This document shows, in pieces, positions 48,081 through 57,533 of a stretch of DNA of 64,000 nt. The stretch is taken from positions 1 through 64,000 of the forward strand of contig NZ_BMLT01000016.1 of the NCBI RefSeq assembly GCF_014645375.1, read 5' to 3'. Source of the stretch: Marinobacterium nitratireducens. GTDB lineage: Bacteria > Pseudomonadota > Gammaproteobacteria > Pseudomonadales > Balneatricaceae. The notes under the pieces were generated by a model. That model did not search any database. It saw only the letters and a list, made by a program, of their open reading frames with translations, and was not told the DNA's origin. The stretch's first letter is position 1, and every line of letters starts with the position of its first letter. Both the position numbers and the translations under genes were made by a program.

Positions 48081-48560
48081 TTACTCCTCAAGTTTCCAGT
48101 GACCGCTCTTGCCGCCCTGCTTTTCCAGCACCCGCACGTTACCGATCACCATACCGCGATCGACCGCCTTGCACATGTCGTAGAGCGTCAGCGCGGCGAC
48201 GCTCGCCGCGGTCAGCGCTTCCATTTCGACTCCGGTCTGACCGGCCAGCTTGCAGGTCGCGGTAATGTCGATACGGCTGTCGGCCTCGACCGGCACCAGC
48301 TCGACTTCGACCTTGCTCAGCATCAGCGGATGGCACAGCGGGATCAGCTCCGAGGTGCGCTTGGCCGCCTGGATGCCGGCGATTCGCGCCACCGCGAGCA
48401 CGTCCCCCTTCTTGTGCCCGCCACTTAGAATCAGCGCCAGGGTTTCCGGCAGCATGCGCACCTCGGCCCGCGCCACCGCCTCGCGGTGCGTGACCGCCTT
48501 CTCGGACACGTCGACCATGCGTGCGTGTCCCTTTTCATCCAGGTGTGTCAGACCGCTCAT
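48081..48560 (-). CDS. moaC: cyclic pyranopterin monophosphate synthase MoaC
   Basis: A 159-residue protein with [42 protein letters not shown] and [25 protein letters not shown], including the catalytic Lys/His/Asp set. It makes cPMP with MoaA. Lies 26 bases after the acyltransferase at 48587. Confidence 0.96.
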   Translation of the reverse strand: MSGLTHLDEKGHARMVDVSEKAVTHREAVARAEVRMLPETLALILSGGHKKGDVLAVARIAGIQAAKRTSELIPLCHPLMLSKVEVELVPVEADSRIDITATCKLAGQTGVEMEALTAASVAALTLYDMCKAVDRGMVIGNVRVLEKQGGKSGHWKLEE

Positions 48561-48586
48561 AGGCCCTGCCCTCTTGTAGTTGTCGC

Positions 48587-49714
48587 TCAGACCGCCTCGG
48601 CTTCCAGCCTGCGCTTGTTGATCACCGGATTGGCATACATCTGCCGCATGATCTCCCGCTCGCCGTCGCTCAGCCCCTCCATGCGCGCTTCGAAAGCGGC
48701 ACGCTGCTCGGCCGTCACCTCGTCGCCCTCACCGGCGGCAATCAGGTTGGACGGATGCAGGTGGTAATGACCGATGATCTCGCGATCGATGAATGCGGAA
48801 AGTTCCTCCGGCGACTCGAACTGACCCCGAATCGGCGCGCCGAAGGCCACGTGAACATGACCCTTCTGACCGGTAATCCCGGCAACGATGCTGTTGATAT
48901 CCTCGTACTGGGCCTTTTCATAGCTGCCGGCGCTGGCACGCGCATACAGCTCCTTCGCCTTGGCGCGATCGCAGGGATCGAACTCGTAGGCGATCGAGAC
49001 CGGCACTATATTGAGCCGCTCGATGGCCTCGGAAAAGGAGCGCTTCTTGCGCTGCGCCATGTAGAACATCTTCAGGATCGCAGGATCGGTACGGTCGTTG
49101 CCGTCCTTGGCGCGGCCCTCGCGCTGCGCGATCCAGATCGACTCGCCCTCGGCGATACTGTGATCGATGTAGGCGGACAGCTGGTTCAGCGCCGTCATCA
49201 TCTCCCGTCCCTTGGCCGAACGGTTGACGATGAAACTCTTGTTCAGCCGCATCAGATCCGAGACATAGGGCTTGCGCAGCAGGTTGTCGCCGATGGCGAT
49301 GCGCACCGTATTCATATCGGCCTTGTACAGCATCCAGTTGACGAACGCCGGATCCATGGCGATATCGCGATGGTTGGAAACGAACAGGTAGGCCTCGTCG
49401 GGATCGAGCTGTTCGAGCCCCGAGCAGCTCAGCCGGGTGGTGGTACGCGCGATCATCTTCGACATGTACTTCGCCACCAGCTGCTGGAAGTCGCGGATGG
49501 TCTCGACATCGCCGACCGCGCGCGCCAGCCCCATACGCACCAGCGGGCGCACCAGGAAACCGCACACCCCCGCCAGCCGCGGGAACTGATAACGGGCAAT
49601 GGCGCGAATGAACTCGTCGTTGTACAAGAGCCCGTTCAATACCTCGGACACTTCGCTGTCGCGGTACGGGCGGATCTCCCGGAACGGATCCTGCAGCGCG
49701 GAATTGTCGCTCAT
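48587..49714 (-). CDS. glycerophospholipid acyltransferase-like protein (PlsC/GPAT superfamily)
   Basis: A 375-residue cytoplasmic-type protein with a lysophospholipid acyltransferase core: [12 protein letters not shown] as motif I and [19 protein letters not shown] as motif III (E of the FPEG position as QREG). The short pre-core helix and the C-terminal [26 protein letters not shown] block resemble marine gammaproteobacterial proteins annotated as 1-acyl-glycerol-3-phosphate acyltransferases. The real acyl acceptor is not known. Confidence 0.75.
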   Translation of the reverse strand: MSDNSALQDPFREIRPYRDSEVSEVLNGLLYNDEFIRAIARYQFPRLAGVCGFLVRPLVRMGLARAVGDVETIRDFQQLVAKYMSKMIARTTTRLSCSGLEQLDPDEAYLFVSNHRDIAMDPAFVNWMLYKADMNTVRIAIGDNLLRKPYVSDLMRLNKSFIVNRSAKGREMMTALNQLSAYIDHSIAEGESIWIAQREGRAKDGNDRTDPAILKMFYMAQRKKRSFSEAIERLNIVPVSIAYEFDPCDRAKAKELYARASAGSYEKAQYEDINSIVAGITGQKGHVHVAFGAPIRGQFESPEELSAFIDREIIGHYHLHPSNLIAAGEGDEVTAEQRAAFEARMEGLSDGEREIMRQMYANPVINKRRLEAEAV

Positions 49715-49811
49715 GCTGTTCTCTGGTTACCGTCTGTGGATAAAAAAGGCGCTATTTTACCCGCTGCGCGGCGCCTTTGCAGCGCCACGCGGCAGGTTTG
49801 TCAGCCGGACG

Positions 49812-49887
49812 CGTAGGGCGGGTTAGCGCTGCAATGGCACTCGGCGTCCGGCTCTGCCATCGGTCGGGCATCGCGTAACCCGCCATA
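49812..49887. repeat. family A inverted repeat
   Basis: GTAGGGCGGGTTAGCGC faces GCGTAACCCGCC. It fills most of the 250-base gap between the acyltransferase and moeA genes. Confidence 0.65.
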
Positions 49888-49964
49888 GGCGCCAAGGGCG
49901 CCTTGTCGTCGGCTGGCACCTGGCCAGACTCATTCGACGATAAAGATGGCGGTGCGGTATCCAT

Positions 49965-51185
49965 TCAGCCGGGCCCGAGCAGCTCGGAAAAGGGTATAAA
50001 GCCGACAGGATCGCCCTCGGCAACCGTCACGCCGGGCGGAATGACCGCCAGCCCGTTGGCCCAGCTTGCGCTGGAGAGGATGCCTGAGCTCTGGTTCGGC
50101 GCAGCCACTGCCCGTCCTCCCTCCAGCCGCACCCGCAGGTACTCCTGCCGGCTGCCCGGCTGCGGTCGCCTGAAGCCGGCCGGAACCTGCAGCGACAGCG
50201 GTGGCTCGACCGCAGCCCCCTGCAGGCGCCGCAGATAGGGCCGCGCCAGCAGGCAGAAGGTCACCAGCGCCGAGGCCGGGTTTCCCGGCAGGCCGAAGAA
50301 GGGCACTCCCCGTACCCGACCGTAGGCCAGCGGCTTGCCCGGCTTGATGCGCAGTCGCCAGAGCCGCAGTTCACCGAGCTTCTCGACCGCCGCTTTGACG
50401 TGATCCTCCTCGCCGACCGAAACTCCGCCGGTGCTGAGAATACAGTCGACCCCGCGTGCCGCTTCAGTCAGCGCCCGCTCGGTCGCAGCAGCGCTGTCCT
50501 CCACCCGGCCCAGATCCAGCACCTCGCAACCCAGCCCCTGCAGCAGACCGGCAAGCAGGTAGCGGTTGGAGTTGTAGATCTGACCCGGCGCCAGCGGCAT
50601 CCCCGGATCGACCAGCTCGTCGCCGGTGCAGAGCAGCGCGACGCGCAACGGACGCACCACCTTCACGCTGGCGATGCCGGTCGAGGCCAGAACCCCCAGA
50701 TCGGCAGGCCCCAGCACAGTACCGGCCGCCGCCACGCCGCTGCCCGCGGCAATATCCTGCCCCCGGGCCCTGATGTTCTCGCCCGCCGTCGGCTCCCGTG
50801 TAAATCGCACCCGGCCGCCATCGACTTCGGCATTTTCCTGCATTACCACAGCATCGGCGCCGGCAGGAATCTCGGCGCCGGTAAAGATACGCGCCACGGT
50901 GCCGGGTTCCAGCGGCATCGGTGCGACACCTGCAGGAATGCGCTGACTCACCGGCAGCCAGCCGGCCTGCGCCTGATCGGCACAGCGACAGGCATAACCA
51001 TCCATGGCGCTGTTATCGGCCGGCGGCACGTCGACCGCCGCCTGCGGCGACTCCGCCAGTACCCGGCCCAGCGCCTGCATCAACGTTACCGTTTCCGATT
51101 CTGCCACCGGGTTGACGTCGGCCAGCAACGCCTCTATTGCCTCCTCGACGGGTATCAGCCCGGGTCTGGTATCGCGTCTCTCCAT
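49965..51185 (-). CDS. moeA: molybdopterin molybdotransferase MoeA
   Basis: A 406-residue protein with the MoeA domain order: PADNSAMDGYACR (domain with the catalytic Asp), RIFTGAEIPAGADAVVMQE, then the MogA-like core GDELVDPG, LSTGGVSVGEEDHVK and GLPGNPASALVTF, and a C-terminal beta-barrel domain. It inserts molybdenum into adenylylated molybdopterin. Three bases after moaB. Confidence 0.96.
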   Translation of the reverse strand: MERRDTRPGLIPVEEAIEALLADVNPVAESETVTLMQALGRVLAESPQAAVDVPPADNSAMDGYACRCADQAQAGWLPVSQRIPAGVAPMPLEPGTVARIFTGAEIPAGADAVVMQENAEVDGGRVRFTREPTAGENIRARGQDIAAGSGVAAAGTVLGPADLGVLASTGIASVKVVRPLRVALLCTGDELVDPGMPLAPGQIYNSNRYLLAGLLQGLGCEVLDLGRVEDSAAATERALTEAARGVDCILSTGGVSVGEEDHVKAAVEKLGELRLWRLRIKPGKPLAYGRVRGVPFFGLPGNPASALVTFCLLARPYLRRLQGAAVEPPLSLQVPAGFRRPQPGSRQEYLRVRLEGGRAVAAPNQSSGILSSASWANGLAVIPPGVTVAEGDPVGFIPFSELLGPG

Positions 51186-51188
51186 CGC

Positions 51189-51725
51189 TCAGCCCCGCTG
51201 CTGCGCGTGACGCATCAGCATGTCGACGAAGTTGCAGGGTCGATGACGGTTGTCGAGCTGTTCGACGATGATGCGATCCCAGCCGGTCCGGCAGGCGCCG
51301 GTCGAACCCGGCAGACAGAAGATCAGGGTGCCATTCGCCAGCCCCGCCAGCGCCCGGGACTGAATCGTCGAGGTGCCGATCTCGTCGTGGGAGAGGCTGC
51401 GGAACAGCTCGCCGAAGCCCTCGATTTCCTTGTCGAACAGCGGCGCCAGCGCCTCGGGCGTCGAATCGCGATGCGAGAAGCCGGTGCCACCGGTGGTCAG
51501 AATCACGTGCACGTCCCGGTCGGCGATCCACTGCGACACCTGCGCCCTCAACTGGTAGACATCGTCCTTGACGATGCTCCGCGCCTGCAGCCGGTGACCC
51601 GCCTCCTGCAGGCGCTCGACCAGCGCCTGGCCGGAGGTGTCGGTCTCCAGGTTACGGGTATCGGACACCGTCAGTACGGCGATGTTTAGCGCCACGAACT
51701 CGGCCGCGCTGTTGCTCTGTGCCAT
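51189..51725 (-). CDS. moaB: molybdopterin adenylyltransferase-like MoaB
   Basis: A 178-residue MogA/MoaB-fold protein: [38 protein letters not shown] and [20 protein letters not shown] match the binding loops. It activates molybdopterin with ATP. AGGAGAG lies before the ATG at 51725; the frame continues to 51833. Pairs with moeA. Confidence 0.94.
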   Translation of the reverse strand: MAQSNSAAEFVALNIAVLTVSDTRNLETDTSGQALVERLQEAGHRLQARSIVKDDVYQLRAQVSQWIADRDVHVILTTGGTGFSHRDSTPEALAPLFDKEIEGFGELFRSLSHDEIGTSTIQSRALAGLANGTLIFCLPGSTGACRTGWDRIIVEQLDNRHRPCNFVDMLMRHAQQRG

Positions 51726-51859
51726 GCTGCTCTCCTGAAAAAGCTTATCTGAAAACTCGTAGAATGACTCTGGTACCGGGCCGCTATCTGGGCAACAATG
51801 GCGCCCCGTTTGCCCTTCAGGGCAATGCCCCATAAGACAAGGAAGCGAGAAAACGTCAT

Positions 51860-52237
51860 ATGTACATGGCCCTCAAACACCTGCACCTGACCATGGTCAC
51901 CCTCAGTATCTGCCTGTTCATGCTGCGCGGATACTGGATGATGTTGGGGTCGCGTCTGCTCAACCAGCGCTGGGTGCGGATTATTCCCCACCTGATCGAC
52001 ACACTGCTGTTGCTGAGCGCCGTCGGCCTGGTACTGACCATCCAGCAGTATCCGTTCGTCAACGGCTGGCTCACCGCCAAACTGCTGGCACTCGTCGCCT
52101 ATATCGCGCTCGGCATGATCGCGCTTAAGCGCGGCCGGAGCAAGGGGACCCGCACCCTGGCGTTTTTCGCCGCCCTGGCAACCTTTGGCTATATCGCCTG
52201 GGTGGCGGTCAGCCACGACCCGACACCGTGGAGCTGA
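51860..52237 (+). CDS. SirB family membrane protein
   Basis: A 125-residue protein with four helices (roughly 8-25, 40-62, 72-92, 98-118) and the pattern LKHLHLTMVTLSICLFMLRGYWM and RIIPHLIDTLLLLSA of the SirB family. The family name comes from an early Salmonella regulatory phenotype; its function is unknown. It is divergent from moaB-moeA. The ribosome-binding site is distant (AAGGA, 14 bases). Confidence 0.85.
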   Translation: MYMALKHLHLTMVTLSICLFMLRGYWMMLGSRLLNQRWVRIIPHLIDTLLLLSAVGLVLTIQQYPFVNGWLTAKLLALVAYIALGMIALKRGRSKGTRTLAFFAALATFGYIAWVAVSHDPTPWS

Positions 52238-52268
52238 GTTCCGGCTCGCTTCGTCGCTGGTTCAATTT

Positions 52269-52338
52269 GTAGGGTGCCCTGAGCTTGCGAACGGCACCGT
52301 CTGATGCGGCACGTTTCGCTTCGCTCAAGGTGCCCTAC
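52269..52338. repeat. family C inverted repeat
   Basis: GTAGGGTGCCCTGAGCTTGC faces GCTCAAGGTGCCCTAC, with GGCACC and GGCACG arms inside. A near-complete copy; it reads through TTCGCTTCGCTC where the IS1182 copy is interrupted. Confidence 0.85.
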
Positions 52339-52369
52339 ATTCGAATAAACCGAAGCGCGTTCGGAGGGA

Positions 52370-53281
52370 TCAAAAACGCTCGTACAGGTGGCGGAGCACG
52401 GCGACCAGTTCGTTGCGCCACGGCCGCTGGCGGATGCCGAAGGTGCTCAGCAGCTTGCGGCACTTGAGCACAGAGGTGGCCGGGCGTTCCGCTTCGGTGT
52501 GAAAATCCTTGCTCGATACCGGCACCAGACGTTCGACCCGCAGCTGCTCGTACTGGCTGGCGGTGGCGATGATCGCCTCGCAGAAGGCGTATCGGGTGGT
52601 CACTTCGGCGCCGCAGTAATGGTAGGTGCCCCAGGCGCCGGCACCGCTTGCGAGCTGCTTGAGAATGGCAATCAGCACCCGCGCGACATCGGTCGAGGCC
52701 GTCGGGCAGCCACGGCGATCGTCCACCGCCACCAGCTCGGTCTCCTGACGCGCCTGCTCCAGCGAGCGGATCAGGAAATTGTGGCCGCCGCCGCTGAAAA
52801 CCCAGCTGACCCTGAGAATGATGTGCCGGGGATGCACTCTGCGCAGCAGTTCTTCACCCTGCCACTTGCTGGCGCCGTAGACGCCCAGCGGATGTACGGC
52901 GTCGTTTTCGCTGTAACCGCTGGCGTAGTGGCCGTCGAAAACGTAGTCGGTGGACAGGTGCAGCAACGGAATCCCGCGCGACGCACAGGCCTTCCCTAAA
53001 AGCCCCACCGCCTCGGCGTTGAGGCGAAAGCAGTGTTCGGACTGCCGCTCGGCGGCATCTGCACGGTTGAACGCCGCACAGTTGACGACGTAATCCGGCT
53101 GTCGTTCGTCGAGAACGCGCCCGATAGCGTCGGCATCGGTGATATCCAGCTGTTTGCGCCCCAGGGCGACGATCTCGAAAAAGCCGTCGTTTCCCGCCTG
53201 GCTGACCAGCTCACGCCCGACCTGTCCGTTAGCCCCGGTGATCAGAATCCTGACCGGCCGACTGTAAGAATCACTGGCCAT
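52370..53281 (-). CDS. dTDP-4-dehydrorhamnose reductase-like protein (RmlD)
   Basis: A 303-residue extended short-chain dehydrogenase: ILITGANGQVGREL (NAD(P) binding), STDYVFDG, YGASKWQGE (Tyr-x3-Lys pair) and LRVSWVFSGGGHNFL. It resembles RmlD, but no rmlA, rmlB or rmlC lies nearby and the C-terminal half is diverged, so the sugar substrate is uncertain. Confidence 0.82.
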   Translation of the reverse strand: MASDSYSRPVRILITGANGQVGRELVSQAGNDGFFEIVALGRKQLDITDADAIGRVLDERQPDYVVNCAAFNRADAAERQSEHCFRLNAEAVGLLGKACASRGIPLLHLSTDYVFDGHYASGYSENDAVHPLGVYGASKWQGEELLRRVHPRHIILRVSWVFSGGGHNFLIRSLEQARQETELVAVDDRRGCPTASTDVARVLIAILKQLASGAGAWGTYHYCGAEVTTRYAFCEAIIATASQYEQLRVERLVPVSSKDFHTEAERPATSVLKCRKLLSTFGIRQRPWRNELVAVLRHLYERF

Positions 53282-53698
53282 AATGGGATATGCGACCCTC
53301 CCCCCTGGGAACTTGATTAACCCGAAAAATGCGCAAGTTGAAGAAAATTCACCTTACCACAGAACCTCCGGCGACAGTACAGAGCAGAACGCATATTCAC
53401 CGGCAACGACCTCCAGCATATCGCCTGTTTACGCACCTGCAAACACCTCCGATACCCCGCCCCTCAACGACCGTGACATCTATACTTTCAGCAAACGACA
53501 CGACCGTCTCTGCTGTCACTCCACCACCGTGCCGCACTGCAGCATGCGACGATGGCGACGCAGGGCTTTCAGGCCGACTGTGACATCCAAATTATTTCTG
53601 ACTCTTGAGTCAGCTTTTTCTTGACTCTGGAGTCAGAAACGCAATAGAGTCGAGCCATACGATCTTGACCGAACACAAGTACAAGCAGGAGGTTTTCC
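53282..53698. other. 417-base gap upstream of xdhA
   Basis: Holds the paired palindromes described separately. The rest has no open frame with a ribosome-binding site. The region is A+C-rich rather than repeat-bearing. Confidence 0.6.
53598..53636 (+). promoter_or_regulatory. paired palindromic operator candidates of xdhA
   Basis: TGACTCTTGAGTCA (53599-53612) and TGACTCTGGAGTCA (53622-53635) are near-identical palindromes, 23 bases centre to centre, about two helical turns. TTGACT of the second (53621-53626) could be a -35 with a weak -10, AATAGA (53643-53648), 16 bases on. Binding by a dimeric regulator is inferred. Confidence 0.6.
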
Positions 53699-55138
53699 TT
53701 GATCAGGTTCTTACTCAATCAGGAACTGCGGGTGGAGCAGGACCTCGACCCGAACGTCACGGTTCTCAACTACCTGCGCGAGCACCTGGGCAAAACCGGC
53801 ACCAAGGAAGGTTGCGCCTCGGGCGACTGCGGCGCCTGCACCGTCGTTGTCGGCGAGCTGGAGGGGGACCGCATCCGCTACCGCACCCTGAACTCCTGCC
53901 TGACTTTCGTCGCCTCGCTGAACGGCAAACAGCTGATCACCGTCGAGGGGCTTAAGGACAATGGCCAGCTGCACAGCGTGCAGCAGGCGATGGTCGACTG
54001 CCACGGCTCCCAGTGCGGCTTCTGCACCCCCGGTTTCGTGATGTCCATGTTCGCGCTGCAGAAAAACGGTACAGGCTATGACAAGGCCGCCACCGAAGAA
54101 GCCCTGGCAGGCAACCTCTGCCGCTGCACCGGCTACCGCCCGATCATCGACGCCGCCGAACAGAGCTGCAAGGCAGGCTCCCAGGATCAGTTCGACCGTC
54201 AGCACGAAGCCACTCTGGCACAGCTGCGCAAGATCCAGCCGGATGCAACCTGCGAGCTCAACGGCGCCGACAACCGCAGCTTCACGCCGCTGACGGTCGC
54301 CGACCTTGCCGAGCTCTACGTGACTCACCCGGATGCCCGTCTGCTTGCCGGCGGTACCGACCTGGCGCTGGAAGTGACCCAGATGCACAAGCGTCTGCCG
54401 GTAATGATCTATGTCGGCAACGTCGCCGAGCTCAAAACCGTCGACACCTTCGACGACCGCATCGAGATCGGGGCCGCTGTGCCGCTGACCGACTGCTACG
54501 ACGTGCTGAGCCGCGAATACCCGGATTTTGCAGACTTGCTGCACCGTTTCGCATCCTTGCAGATCCGCAACCAGGGTACCCTTGGCGGGAATATCGGAAA
54601 TGCCTCACCGATCGGCGACTCGCCACCCGCCCTTCTTGCCCTCGGCGCCAATATCGTACTGCGCCAGGGCAACAGCAGCCGCACCATCGCACTGGAAGAC
54701 TATTTCGTCGACTACCGCGTCACGGTGCAGCAGGAATCGGAGTTCATCGAGAAAATCATCGTGCCGCGGGCACCGACCGAGAACAACTTCCGCGTCTACA
54801 AGATTTCCAAGCGTCTGGACGACGACATCTCCGCCGTCTGCGGCGCCTTCAACCTGCAGCTCGAGGATGGCACCGTCACCGATGCCCGAATCGCTTTTGG
54901 CGGCATGGCCGCTATCCCGAAGCGCGCCCGTCACTGCGAACAGGCGCTGCTCGGAAAGCCGTGGGATGACGAGACGCTCGAAACTGCCGTCAGGGCACTG
55001 GCGGAGGATTTCGCACCGATTTCCGACTTCCGGGCCAGCAAGGAGTACCGCCTGCTGATCGCCGGCAACCTGCTGCGCAAGTACAAAATGGAACTCAGCG
55101 CCCCTGAGCAAGCTATACGGGTGACCGCTCATGTCTAA
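53699..55138 (+). CDS. xdhA: xanthine dehydrogenase small subunit (FAD and iron-sulfur)
   Basis: A 479-residue subunit: plant-type [2Fe-2S] ferredoxin (EGCASGDCGACTVVV ... NSCLTF), a second [2Fe-2S] domain (CGFCTPGFVMSM, NLCRCTGYRPI) and a C-terminal FAD-binding domain (LLAGGTDLAL, QIRNQGTLGGNIGNASPIGD). Electrons pass from the molybdenum centre of XdhB to NAD+. The start codon is TTG, with AGGAGG at seven bases. It overlaps xdhB by 8 bases. Confidence 0.97.
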   Translation: MIRFLLNQELRVEQDLDPNVTVLNYLREHLGKTGTKEGCASGDCGACTVVVGELEGDRIRYRTLNSCLTFVASLNGKQLITVEGLKDNGQLHSVQQAMVDCHGSQCGFCTPGFVMSMFALQKNGTGYDKAATEEALAGNLCRCTGYRPIIDAAEQSCKAGSQDQFDRQHEATLAQLRKIQPDATCELNGADNRSFTPLTVADLAELYVTHPDARLLAGGTDLALEVTQMHKRLPVMIYVGNVAELKTVDTFDDRIEIGAAVPLTDCYDVLSREYPDFADLLHRFASLQIRNQGTLGGNIGNASPIGDSPPALLALGANIVLRQGNSSRTIALEDYFVDYRVTVQQESEFIEKIIVPRAPTENNFRVYKISKRLDDDISAVCGAFNLQLEDGTVTDARIAFGGMAAIPKRARHCEQALLGKPWDDETLETAVRALAEDFAPISDFRASKEYRLLIAGNLLRKYKMELSAPEQAIRVTAHV

Positions 55139-57518
55139 TCACAACAAGACCACCAGAACCCAGGAAGAGATGATGGCCCTGGTGCGCCAGGACCTGAAAA
55201 CCGGCGTCGGTCGCAAGATTCCGCACGAGAGCGCCGGCAAACATGTTTCCGGCGAAGCCGTCTACATCGACGACCGTCTCGAATTCCCGAATCAGCTGCA
55301 CGTCTACGCCCGCCTCAGCGACCGGCCGCACGCGCGCATCCTGAAAATCGACACCGCCCCCTGTTACGAGATTCCGGGCGTGCGCATCGCCATCACCAGC
55401 AAGGACGTGCCGGGGCAGCTCGATATCGGCGCAGTCGTTCCGGGCGACCCGCTGCTGGCAGACGGCAAGGTCGAATACGTCGGCCAGCCGGTGATCGCGG
55501 TGGCGGCCAACAGCCTGGAAACCGCCCGCAAGGCGGCGATGGCCGCGGTGATCGAATACGAGGACCTGGAGCCGGTGCTGTGCGTCGAGGAGGCGCTGAA
55601 GAAAAAGCACTTCGTGCTCGACAGCCATCAGCACAAGCGCGGCGACTCGGCAAAGGCCCTGGCCAGCGCGCCGCACCGCCTGCAGGGCAGCCTGCATATC
55701 GGCGGCCAGGAACACTTCTACCTCGAGACCCAGATCTCATCGGTGATCCCGACCGAAGACGACGGCATGATCGTCTACACCTCGAGCCAGAATCCGACCG
55801 AGATTCAGAAGCTGGTCGCCGAGGTCATCGATGTGCCGATGCACAAGGTGATGGTCGACATGCGCCGCATGGGCGGCGGCTTCGGCGGCAAGGAAACCCA
55901 GGCTGCGGGCCCGGCCTGCATGGCCGCGGTGATCGCCCGCCTGACCGGCCAGCCAACCAAGATGCGCCTGCCGCGGGTCGACGACATGACCATTACCGGC
56001 AAAAGGCATCCGTTCTACGTCGAATACGACGTCGGCTTCGACGATGACGGTCGCCTGCACGGCATCGACCTGACCCTGGCCGGCAACTGTGGCTACTCGC
56101 CGGACCTGTCCGGCTCCATCGTCGACCGCGCCATGTTCCACGCCGACAACGCCTACTATCTCGGCGACGCCACCGTCACCGGTTATCGCTGCAAGACCAA
56201 CACGGCGTCCAACACTGCCTACCGCGGATTCGGCGGCCCCCAGGGCATGGTAGCGATCGAGAGCATCATGGACCATATCGCCCGCACCCTGGGCAGGGAT
56301 CCGCTGGATGTACGCAAACACAACTATTACGGCACGGAAGATCGCAACGTCACCCACTACTACCAGACCGTGGAAGACAACCAGATCGCCGAGCTGACCG
56401 CCGAGCTCGAAGCCAGCAGCGAGTATCAGCGCCGTCGCCGCGAGATCGCCGAGTTCAATCGCCAGAGCCCGATTCTGAAGAAAGGTATCGCGATGACGCC
56501 GGTGAAATTCGGCATCAGCTTCACCGCCACCTTCCTTAACCAGGCGGGCGCGCTGGTCCATATCTACACCGATGGCAGTATCCATCTGAACCACGGCGGT
56601 ACCGAGATGGGCCAGGGCCTCAACACCAAGGTCGCCCAGGTGGTCGCCGAGGAGTTCCAGGTCGACATCGACCGCATCCAGGTCACCGCGACCAACACCG
56701 ACAAGGTACCCAACACCTCGCCGACCGCAGCCTCCAGCGGCGCCGATCTTAACGGTAAGGCGGCGCAGAACGCGGCGATCACCATCCGTAACCGCCTGGT
56801 GGCCTTCGCCGCCCGTCACTTCGACGTCACCGAAGAGGATGTCGAGTTCCGCAACAACCACGTGCGGGTACGCGAGCAGGTACTGCCGTTCGAGGAGCTG
56901 ATTCAGCTGGCGTACTTCAACCAGGTGTCGCTGTCGAGCACCGGCTTCTATCGCACGCCGAAAATCTTCTACGACCATGAAAAGGCCCGCGGTCGCCCGT
57001 TCTACTACTTCGCCTACGGCGCCGCCTGCTCCGAGGTGCTGGTCGACACCCTGACCGGCGAATACCGCATGCTGCGCACGGACATCCTGCATGACGTCGG
57101 CGCCTCGCTGAACCCGGCGATCGACATCGGTCAGGTCGAGGGCGCTTTCGTCCAGGGCATGGGCTGGCTGACGATGGAAGAGCTGGTATGGAACCAGCAG
57201 GGGCGTCTCGCCACCAACGGCCCGGCTTCTTACAAGATTCCGGCCGTCGCCGACATGCCGGCGGACTTCCGCGTGCAACTGGTCGAAAACCGCAAGAACA
57301 AGGAAGACACCATCTTCAACTCCAAGGCCGTCGGCGAACCGCCGTTCATGCTCGGCATCGCCACCTGGTGCGCGCTGCAGGATGCGGTCGCCAGCGTCGG
57401 CGACTACCGCTTTGCGCCACTGCTCGACGCTCCCGCCACGCCGGAACGCGTGCTCTGGGGGGTCGAGAAGATAAAACAAGCCATGGCACGGGACGCCGTC
57501 GTCGAAACAGTCGATTGA
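55131..57518 (+). CDS. xdhB: xanthine dehydrogenase large subunit (molybdopterin)
   Basis: A 795-residue molybdopterin-binding subunit. Family motifs include QEHFYLETQ, GGGFGGKETQAAG, AYRGFGGPQG, GGTEMGQGLNTK and SKAVGEPPFMLG, whose Glu is the catalytic base. It hydroxylates hypoxanthine to xanthine and xanthine to urate. The cofactor comes from the moa/moe genes a few kilobases away and is inserted with XdhC. Confidence 0.97.
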   Translation: MSNHNKTTRTQEEMMALVRQDLKTGVGRKIPHESAGKHVSGEAVYIDDRLEFPNQLHVYARLSDRPHARILKIDTAPCYEIPGVRIAITSKDVPGQLDIGAVVPGDPLLADGKVEYVGQPVIAVAANSLETARKAAMAAVIEYEDLEPVLCVEEALKKKHFVLDSHQHKRGDSAKALASAPHRLQGSLHIGGQEHFYLETQISSVIPTEDDGMIVYTSSQNPTEIQKLVAEVIDVPMHKVMVDMRRMGGGFGGKETQAAGPACMAAVIARLTGQPTKMRLPRVDDMTITGKRHPFYVEYDVGFDDDGRLHGIDLTLAGNCGYSPDLSGSIVDRAMFHADNAYYLGDATVTGYRCKTNTASNTAYRGFGGPQGMVAIESIMDHIARTLGRDPLDVRKHNYYGTEDRNVTHYYQTVEDNQIAELTAELEASSEYQRRRREIAEFNRQSPILKKGIAMTPVKFGISFTATFLNQAGALVHIYTDGSIHLNHGGTEMGQGLNTKVAQVVAEEFQVDIDRIQVTATNTDKVPNTSPTAASSGADLNGKAAQNAAITIRNRLVAFAARHFDVTEEDVEFRNNHVRVREQVLPFEELIQLAYFNQVSLSSTGFYRTPKIFYDHEKARGRPFYYFAYGAACSEVLVDTLTGEYRMLRTDILHDVGASLNPAIDIGQVEGAFVQGMGWLTMEELVWNQQGRLATNGPASYKIPAVADMPADFRVQLVENRKNKEDTIFNSKAVGEPPFMLGIATWCALQDAVASVGDYRFAPLLDAPATPERVLWGVEKIKQAMARDAVVETVD

Positions 57519-57533
57519 CCTGGGGGCAGACCG

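Noticed and set aside
53283-53624. A 113-codon frame upstream of xdhA
   Set aside because: No ribosome-binding site, composition without pattern, and it overlaps the palindromes and likely xdh promoter.
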